Below are positions 12,701-22,559 of a DNA stretch of 64,000 nt, one piece after another (the first letter of the stretch is position 1; each line of letters starts with the position of its first letter). Position numbers and translations under genes: made by a program. The stretch comes from Piezodorus guildinii (taxonomy: Eukaryota; Arthropoda; Insecta; Hemiptera; Pentatomidae), in NCBI GenBank assembly GCA_023052935.1, contig CM041292.1:89201169-89265168 (forward strand), in the 5' to 3' direction. The notes beneath the pieces are model-generated. The model was not told where the DNA came from and made no database searches. It saw nothing but the letters and a program-made list of their open reading frames with translations.

Positions 12701-15700
12701 CTTCTCTGGTATTCTTGTGTAAAAGAGTGTTATATGGTACAATTACCAACTGAAAATTAATTTTAACATAGTCATAGCAAAATTACAAACAATCAAACTA
12801 ACAAAAGATCTATTTTAAAAATACATTAATTAGCTTTTACTTACTTAAAATTATATTTGACTAAAAATATGATACACATAAGAGGTACTGTATAGCGAAT
12901 GAATATATTTTTCTTAAGTTAATAATTTATAAACATTTTTCAACCTTCCTAAGGAACTGCAAAGCTATTTATAAACACTATGATAAACAAAAAAAAAAAA
13001 AAAAAAAAAAAATCCTGTACCACTACAACCCATGAAGGGTCTTGGGCTCAGTACATATAGAGATTCGTACTGTTTCTAGGCCAACGACAGTGCAATGAGG
13101 TGATTAGGCCTTAATCACGCTCAGCCGCCAGGTTTTTCCCAATTAATTTGGGTACCCACTTTATAGAGGCTGGGTCTGCCCCAGGAGGGTCTCCATACCC
13201 TAGGGTCGCCCCCCGACTGAATTAACAGAATAAATAATATTTCTGCCACAGTCGGGATTCGAACCCAGGACCCGGAGCATAGCAGACTAGCGCTCTATCC
13301 ACTAGACCACGCCGCTCCCAACATATATAAATATATACTACATATATAAATAAACATATATAAATATATACATATATAAAATAATATATAAATAAACAAA
13401 TATTTAAAAAAACATAATTTGACAAAATGCTTTTTATTACCAAATCTGAAACTATTTTAAAAATCTTAATAAATAATATTTTTATAGTTTTAAGCAACTC
13501 CGCCCGTGAGGATTTGTCAACGTACCGGGAACCCACGGCCTGTTCCAAGCCAGGATAAAGGAGGAGGGATCGAGGAGTAGCACCTCGTTAATAAACCTTC
13601 GTCCAGCTGGCCCGGCTGGTAGCACCTTGTGAGGGCTCCTGTCTAGGGTTACAGGATCGGGTGGTAGGCGCTCAGAGCCGTGGTGAAGGCAGGCCTACTA
13701 GGGGATCAGGACTACGGACTCAAACCTGCTAGTGTTGGGCAGCGGCAACGCTAGTATCTCAATGATGCTGAAGATGACATATTTACTGGCTAGGCTTAAT
13801 TTAATTAGGCTTAATCAAGGAGTAGAATACGTACTGCGAGGGTGGACATAGCTCTAAAGTCGTGGTGAAGACAATGCATCTAGAGGGTGAGAACCTTGAA
13901 CACAAATCTCCCTGTCCTTCAGGTAAAAAGGTTGGGCAAAGGGCTAACTACCTGTCTCGGAAAACATATACTGTTTTGAGACCTCAAAAAGAAATAGCCG
14001 GACTGTCTTTCAGGAAACGACCACAGATTTGTCATATGGACCTTTCATTTGCTCAATGGAACATTTTATCTCTATATAGACTGGGTTCGCTTCGGCAACT
14101 CCTACAGCAGCTGGACCTTTATAAAATAGACCTGGTCGCTCTACAGGAGGTGAGGTGGAAAGGAAGCGGAGTCCTAGAGAAACGGTCCCACACCATCTAC
14201 TACAGCTGCCACGATCAGCAGCATATTTCTGGTACTGGGTTTGTGATCAGGGGAGAGCCCGAGATCTTGTTATGGACTTTACTCCAGTTAACCATCGAAT
14301 CTGTGTCATTAGATTGAGGGGAATATTCTACAATTACACTGTCCTGAGTTGCCATGCTCCCACTGAGGTAGCCCCAGAGGATGAGAAAGAAGAATTCTAC
14401 GATCAGCTAGACAGGACTCTGGGCAGCTGTCTGAGGAGTGATATTAACGTCATCATGGGAGACTTCAATGCCAAAATCAGCAAGGAGGAAGTTTTTAGGC
14501 TGACCATAGGAAAATATAGCCTCCACGAAGAAACAAACGATAATGGACGTTTCCTCATTAACTTTTCCGCATCAAAGGACTTGGTTGTGGGAAGCACCCT
14601 ATTCCCTGGAAAAAGAATTCACAAAGGTACATGGCGCTCACCGGATGGTAAGACAGTGAATCAGATTGACCACCTATTGGTCAGTAGGAGGAACAAATCC
14701 ATTTTGATGAGCAGATCATACCGAGGGGCTAATATGGACACCGGCCATTACCTGGTAGTGTCCAAAATGAGAGCCAGGATATCAAATGTTAGGAAATCCA
14801 TGGGAAAGAAGAGAGAGAGAATAGCTACAGCCAGACTGAGAATGCCAGATGTTAGTGAAGAGTACATTCAGAAGCTTGATGAAGCAATCGTGGAAAATGG
14901 TTTACCAGATGGGCCTGTGGAAGAACAATGGAATGTACTCTCGTCCTTAGTTAAAAGAGTGGCCCGGGAAACCCTTGGGAACGAGGAACGAAGAGTGCGG
15001 TCTCAATGGTTTGACGAGGAGTGTGCGATCGCAACAGAAAATAAAAACAATGCATACAAAAACATGGTTCAGAAGCGACACACCAGAAGAGCATCTAAGG
15101 AGTATTCAGATGAAAAAAGGCTTCACCATAAAAAGAAAAGGGAATGGAAGAGGAAGCAGCTTGAGGAAATAGAGGAGCACAGCAATCTTCGAGAATCTAG
15201 AATCTTTTATCAAAAGGTTAATAAGAGGAAGGCTTTAAACCACGTGTCAAGGCATGTAGAAATGAAGACGGGTCCATGGCCACAGGAAAGGATGAAGTTT
15301 TTGCTCGATGGCCCTGTAACTTCGACACTCTTTTAAACGCAGGAGACCGAGATGAGTGGAAAATACCAAGTGCAGATGATACCGAAACTCCGGATCCACC
15401 AACCAGGCTGTCAAAAGACTCAATAACAATAAGGCTCCAGGTGAGGATGAGATTCCTGCTGAGATCCTGAAGTATGGTGGAGATGAGTTTATGAGAGCCC
15501 TCTACAACGTAATCCTCACAGTCTGGATCGAAGAGAAAATGCCTCAACAGTGGAAGAAAGCCATTATTCATCCACTCCACAAGAAAGGTGATATCCTGGA
15601 ATGCTCTAATTACCGTGGCATATCGCTTTTGCAGTGCGCCTAAAAGGTTCTCTCCAACGTCATTTATAATAAGCTTCAACCATTTGCCGAGAGAAAAATA

Positions 15701-18700
15701 GGTAAATATCAGGCAGGTTTCAGGAGAGGTAAATCAACAGCAGATCAAATGTTTGGCCTGAGAATGATTCTCGAAAAGTCCCAGGAGAACAGAATGATTA
15801 CCCATCACCTATTTGTGGACTTCCGGAGTGCTTATGATAGGATAAAAAGGCCGAAGTTGTATGCAGCGTTGGTAGAGCTTGGAGTTCCTCTGAAATTGGT
15901 TTGGCTGATCAAGATGACAATGGATCACACATGGTGCACTGTACGCATTCAAACGGACCGCTCCCCACAGTTTGAAACTGCAAAAGGTATTAGGCAGGGT
16001 GATGGCCTCGCCTGTTTGTTGTTCAATTTGGCTTTGGAGAAGGTAGTGCGCGATTCAGGGATACAGACTTCGGACACCATCTTCAACCGGCTGGTCCAAA
16101 TTCTCGGCTTTGCTGATGACCTGGACATTGTCGCAAGTCATTTGAGTCTTAGAAAATGCTTTCCTCAGGTTGGCGGAGGCAGCGAAGGATATGGGGATGC
16201 ACATCAACCAGAAGACGAAATACATGAGAGCTGGGCCGGGAACAGAGACTGCAGACCGACATCCTGTGATAATGGCCATTTGCGTTCCAGAGCGTTGACC
16301 AATTTGTGTACCTCAGATCAGTAGTAAATTGTGGAAATAGGATCTCCGGGGAAACAAGTCATTGTCTCCTCAAAGCCAACAGGTGCTATTTTGGCCTCAG
16401 AAAGCATCTGAGAAGTGCCTACCTTACCTACCCCACAAAGTGCCTTTTGAATAAGACCCTCATTAGGCCCGTCTTAACTTAAGAATCTGAGACATGGACC
16501 CTCAATGGTAAAGAGGAGAGGGGAATCCTCATATTTGAAAGAAAGATCTTTGGGCCAGTTAAGATCGGGGAAAGCTGGAGGTGGAGGACAAACTTGGAAA
16601 TCTACCGGATCTATGGCGAAGCTGATGTGATGAGGATAATCAACTTAGGAAGGCTGCGCTGGGCTGGCCACGTTGTACAGATGCCAGACGATGAAGTTCC
16701 AAAAAAGCTGCTGGATGGGAGGCCCCACCGGACAAGGGGAAGAGGAAGACCTCGGCTTAGATGGGAGGACACCGTTGCCAGGGATGCACTTCGCCTACTT
16801 GACACCCGCAACTGGCGAGCCTCTGCACAAGACCGAACCACCTGGCGAAGACTTATTGAGGAGGCCAAGGACCACATCGGTCTGTAGCGCCACGGATGTA
16901 TGTACGTATAGTTTTAAGCTATTAACATCTTTGTATTTAAAAACAAAAATTCAAAGCAACTGTGTCAAAAGAAAAAAAAAAAGTTAAAATATATAAATAA
17001 ATAGAATAACAAGGTATTGGAAAAAAATTCCAAGGAATTTTAGATCAGGCAGTTGATTTGCTGATCTCTTTCTGGTGAAATGAATATACTCGGCCCAATT
17101 GCTTAACTTAGAAAGGGCTATATAGCTCCTTACATATCAAACTTATTTACTTATTATCACTTTGGGTTATCATCAGTAACATTTCTTAATAGGACACATT
17201 CACTTTTTCTATTTTATTAAAATGAAGAAAATTGATATTCAATAATAATATTCAGAACTAAATAATACAGAGAAATATATACCTCAGCATTTAAAACAGC
17301 ACTTCTAGAGGCATAGTAAGGACAGGATCCAGTCTTTTCACCCATTGCTTTTAATTCTTCTACATCTAATATTGTTGCAATTAATTGATCTCCAAGATCA
17401 GTTACTCCTTTCATTTTCGGACAACCACTTCCACATTTTTTTTGTTTTATTTTTTCACCAAATTCACCTTCCAAAGTGACTTTGGCTTTAGCATTCCGCT
17501 GAAGCTGTAAGCATCTGTTTCAAAACAAACATGCATTTTAGATAATGAAGAATATAGAGTATAAAATGATCTGTAATTCAATAAATACACATTTGTTTGA
17601 AAAATCTCTAACAAAACAACCCATGAGGATTCTTGAGTTCAGAAATTAATAAGGACTGTTGTATTTCTGAGCCTATTGCTGTTCAATAAGGTGATTCAAC
17701 CACGATCATACTCAGCTCTTCTCTGAATAAGAATAGTTGCTGGGTATTCCAGGACTCATATTTATCTATCTAATCATATATTTTTACATAGCCAACAATG
17801 ATAATAGAATATTTTTACCTATCATTTGGAGGGCTAAATGCATCACTAAAAATTAAAACAGAAAACACTTCAGTGGAACAACAATTTCAAGTGTAAAATT
17901 ACATATTGGAATAAAATTTCTCACAATTTTAAATTATAAAAGAAAAAGCATACAGGGTATGCAACATAAGAACCAAGAAACTTCAAGTGCTCACTCAAAC
18001 ACTGTTTAATTTAAGATAAGGAAGTTACAAACGTACTATCATTAAATATCATAATATCATTAAATATACAATCGTACTATCATTAAAAATTCTCCAAAAT
18101 AAAGATGAGTTTTCTTTTAAGTTTAGTCTAAAGATGGTTCTTGGTACACAGAAAAGTATGATTTAGAATTGATTTTAACTGACAGTTAAATGTTTTAGTA
18201 AAATTTAATTCTGAACTTTTTTTTTATGCTTTGACATTCCTATCAATGAAACCTCAAATAAACAGCCTATGAGTACATGATGATTCATCATGATAAACTG
18301 AACCCAAAAAATGCAATCAACTGATGCAAATTTTAACAGGTCTTTAAGAGTTGTCTCAAAATGTCAATACTTAAAGGACAATTTTTCTTGGAAGTTTTTT
18401 TAAGCAAATATCCAGGATTAGAAGAAACAAACATTATTTAATAGTCAAATTATTTCATGCAGACTAATCTGAACCAGAGAATGTCTATTATTTAGAAATT
18501 GACACCTGAAGTTTTCTGGTTATTATTAAGTAAATTCTGTTTTGAACTATGAAAAAATATGGAAACAAATATGTAATTAGTTACACAAAAATACCTGACA
18601 GTAAATTGAAAGAACTAAGAAAATATTGAAGAATATAAATAACCGATTCTTACTTTTCATTAATCAAAGATAAACTATGATATTTATTAACATCCTTGTT

Positions 18701-21700
18701 AATACAGTAACTTTGTCTTGATGCTAGAGGGGCAACTCTTGTTTGGTTTGCATATACAGTTTTCTTGAGCTCTGAAATAAACTGAGATAGCTGAGAATGT
18801 GTCCGACTGCAAAAAATAATCTAAAAGAAATAACAATTATTTAAATATTGTTTTTGTACATTGTAATAGAATTTTGTTTGAACCCACTTATTGCAAGAAA
18901 TGAATGCCCAATAAAAATGAGAGTCAATTATTTAACAAACTTGAATAATGATATTCTGTAATAGCTGTTATAAGTAAGAAAAAACATTAAATTTATTTAA
19001 TTATGTGTATATTCTCGGTGTTGGTTTCTGAAGATTGCAACTAGGGACGCTGGGATTACCTGTAGCAGGGTGTCTAGCATAACAGCCTCTAATGCCAAAA
19101 GCCCCTGGTTCAAACCCGCCGGTGGCCCTAGGATATTTTAATCAGATTAAAAAATCCTTAGTTATGCCATCCTTCTGAGGGGACGTTAAAAGGTGGTCCC
19201 GAGCCTGTACGATGTCAGGTTAAAGATCCCTATCCTAATTAAACAAGGATAGGCAAAATTCAGGAATCCTACTGTACCATCGTTTGATTAGCCACAGCAG
19301 GATAAATGAACGTTAAATAAATAAACAAACAAACAAACAAGTGAAGCGTTCCAGAAATGATTTTTTGTAGTTCTTTCTTAAAATAATCATGAAGATGTGT
19401 TACTTTTGAAGTAATATATGTTAGGTACAGTTAATATGAATCCTGTTAAGTACCTAGAAATGATCATTTATATATGAAAAAACTGAAATTAGGTATTTAA
19501 TTGCAAGGAAAGCAAGTTTCCCCCTTGATGATTTTGACCCTTATGATAAAATATGTAGTGAAATCGTATGGCACAGTTCATAATATGGTTGAGTTTCGCT
19601 TCGAGTTCACCTGAAAGTCTGCTGAAACCATAGTCAAAGTGGAGAAATATGAGGGAGGAAACAAGGAGTTTACGAGTATTGAATGGTAGGAGATGATGGA
19701 TGCGACAGAATTGCTTTAGGGTTACTATGGTTTGGCGAGAAATTTTGGAGATGTGCTGTTTGTTTCCAGGAAAGTTTTTTATCAAGATTAACTCCAAAGT
19801 TCTTGACAGATGAATGAAAAGAGATAAGAGTATTGTTTAGGAGAAGGTTGGGAGGGCTAGGGATGGATTTAAGGAGAGCGGAGGACCTATCAGGATGGCT
19901 TTCGTTTTCTCGCCACTTAACGATAATTTATTGCGGTATGCACAGGCATTTTTGATTCTTCAAGAAAAGATCAACATTACTAGTAGAAATGAATGAAAAC
20001 TAACGATGTTGCAGGTGAAAAATCTATAATAGAATTGATGCAGACCAGTAGGGTATGTCAGTCCAAATATTTTTTCCTGTATAGTGGTCGAATATTTTTA
20101 AAGAACTCTTCAGTTGATTTCTAGAGTATCGTTCAAATTCCTTAGAAGAGACAGTTTCCTTTTCCAACGGATATAATCAAATGTTCTAACAATAAAAAAA
20201 TATTGAATTTGGCTACTAGAACTTGGCATCAATACCACTATCATAAAGTTACTAATATCTATCACTGACAAGTGTGATACAATAAAAGAAACTTGAAAGT
20301 TCTACTAACCATATCCCATGTCTCCCAAACCTAGGACAATATCCAAAAGAGACATTAAAAACCTATGTCCTTGCAAATAAAATACTACAAAAAAAAAAAA
20401 AAAATAGTAAAAGTTAAGTTAAAATATAAAATCATTAAGACTTCATTGATATAGAAAATAATGTGGGATTATGAAGACTTAAAAAATATTACCTTAGTAT
20501 CAATAAATTTTTCTTCCAGTTCATCTTCTTCCTCACTGCTTTCTTCAGATGCTATGTCATCAGTAAAGTCATCTAGGAGCATCATGTCTTCATCAGCTAA
20601 TTCTTGAATTCTATTGGTTTTTGATTCATTTGAGTCCGTTGAAAGATTAATTGTGGTATTATCCTTTACACCATGCAAAACTTTTTTTTCTGTTTCTCCT
20701 TAGTAAATAGAAATATGTTAAAGTGAATTGTGTAAGAAAAATAAAATTAAATTAAGCATCTTTTTGAGAATCCCTTATTTAAATTCACTTACCTAAATAT
20801 GAAATATATATTAAGAGAAAGTAATGCGATTGTAATCATTTTCGAATTCGAGTTTTCACTAAAAATAAACATTTTAGGGTCCTTTTAGTCCAAATGACCA
20901 AGTCCCGCAAAAAGGTATGTGTGTGTAAGTGGTAAGTCTAGCACGAAAACAAAAATTCTCATGTAACTGAAATTACATATTTTAGAAGCATATATGCCTC
21001 AGATGTTACAGCAACTTTTTCATCACAATCCCCAAACCAGAAGAAGCCACCTAACACCATGCATTTTGCACTTTTTAAACATTTTCTCAAAAATGGCTTT
21101 AACAATTTAGATTATACTTGCTATATCGAACAAGCTGAATCAAAATTTTTTTAAAATATATTCATTATATAACGGGAACAAACCAAAGTTTTAGTTTTCT
21201 TTGAATAATTTAGAACCACCATCGGCACTATCCTAGGACAACCTAAAATCTAAAAAAAAAATGTTTTTCACATTTTATAGGCTGATGGCATCACCAAGGA
21301 GGAAAAATTCATATTAATTTTAAGGATCATTTAAAGATGACATACAAGACTAGGGGCTAGGGGACTGTGGTGGTCCATTGAATAGTAGGGCACTGGTATA
21401 ATATTCTACAGGGCCCAGCTTATCCTGTGGATACCCTGAAAATTAGGGAGGGGAGGGGGAATTAGGCTTCTGGGCGAGATTACAGAAAACTGCCCCCCCT
21501 GCACGGTCGTTTGCTCGGAAACAGTATGGAAAGCTGTACTTATTGAATTCAAAAACCTCCATGGCACAAGATACAATCGTTTTGTCACCTGCTGAAATGT
21601 GATTATTTTGATAAATTATAGTAATAATGGTTTGGATAATATGTAATAGTTAGATAGACTTGACTATATGTATTCAACCAGAGTAAGCTATTATTATGTT

Positions 21701-22504
21701 GTTATTGTTATTATTATAGTTAAGATAATTATTCGGGATAGACTTTTTTTTGTTTTATTAATAGCCTAAGTTATGTATGTGAGAAAACTCAAATTTAATA
21801 AGTAATTTTTATAAAAAATAAATTTAACAGAATAAAATTAATATATGTTATAAATACAATAACTTTATTCATTGCACATGAAAATAGTTGAAAGTGTAAC
21901 TGATTGAACGATAGTTAAGTTATACGTCTCATGGTTACTCTAACCATAAATGTAAATTTAAATCAACAAACGATATTCGCGAGCAGCCAGTATAAATAGG
22001 TTACAGCTAGTATATATTTATATTATAATATTCAATTTTTTAAAATATATTCTTTTAAGAAAAAAAAAAATCAATTAACACAATATTTACTTAATTATTA
22101 CTCAATTTATCTCTCAGAGTATGGTATGGGTTCTTGACAATCAGGCACAAATGTATTATACAACTTTTTAATCATAACAACTTACAAAAATAACACAAAC
22201 AATATGCAGGCTAACCAAGATCCCTCTTCATATTCAGCAGCAGCTCCTGCCTCTCTCAGGTCATAACTTCCACTCCAACTCTTCTGACCTATACCTGGTA
22301 GGTACTTTTTTACCCTATCTTACCAGCAGGGACCTTTTTTCTTAGCATCCAAAATGGATGCTATGTTTGTAAACAAACAACCAAACAGGAGCTGATTTTT
22401 AAATTTAAATTTTACTTTTATCCTATAGTTAGCCTGCCTAACACAATAATCAAATAATAAATAAATAAATACTATAATTATAAAAAAAATGGGTTTTTAC
22501 ATAT

Positions 22505-22559
<55 letters not shown>

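Noticed and set aside
13240..13320. Possible functional tRNA gene on the minus strand
   Set aside because: A and B boxes are present, but the tRNA-unrelated body and tail, and other diverged copies, show a SINE.
13222..13548. 108-codon minus-strand open frame
   Set aside because: It runs through the tRNA-like head of a SINE and AT-rich flank; no protein family signal.
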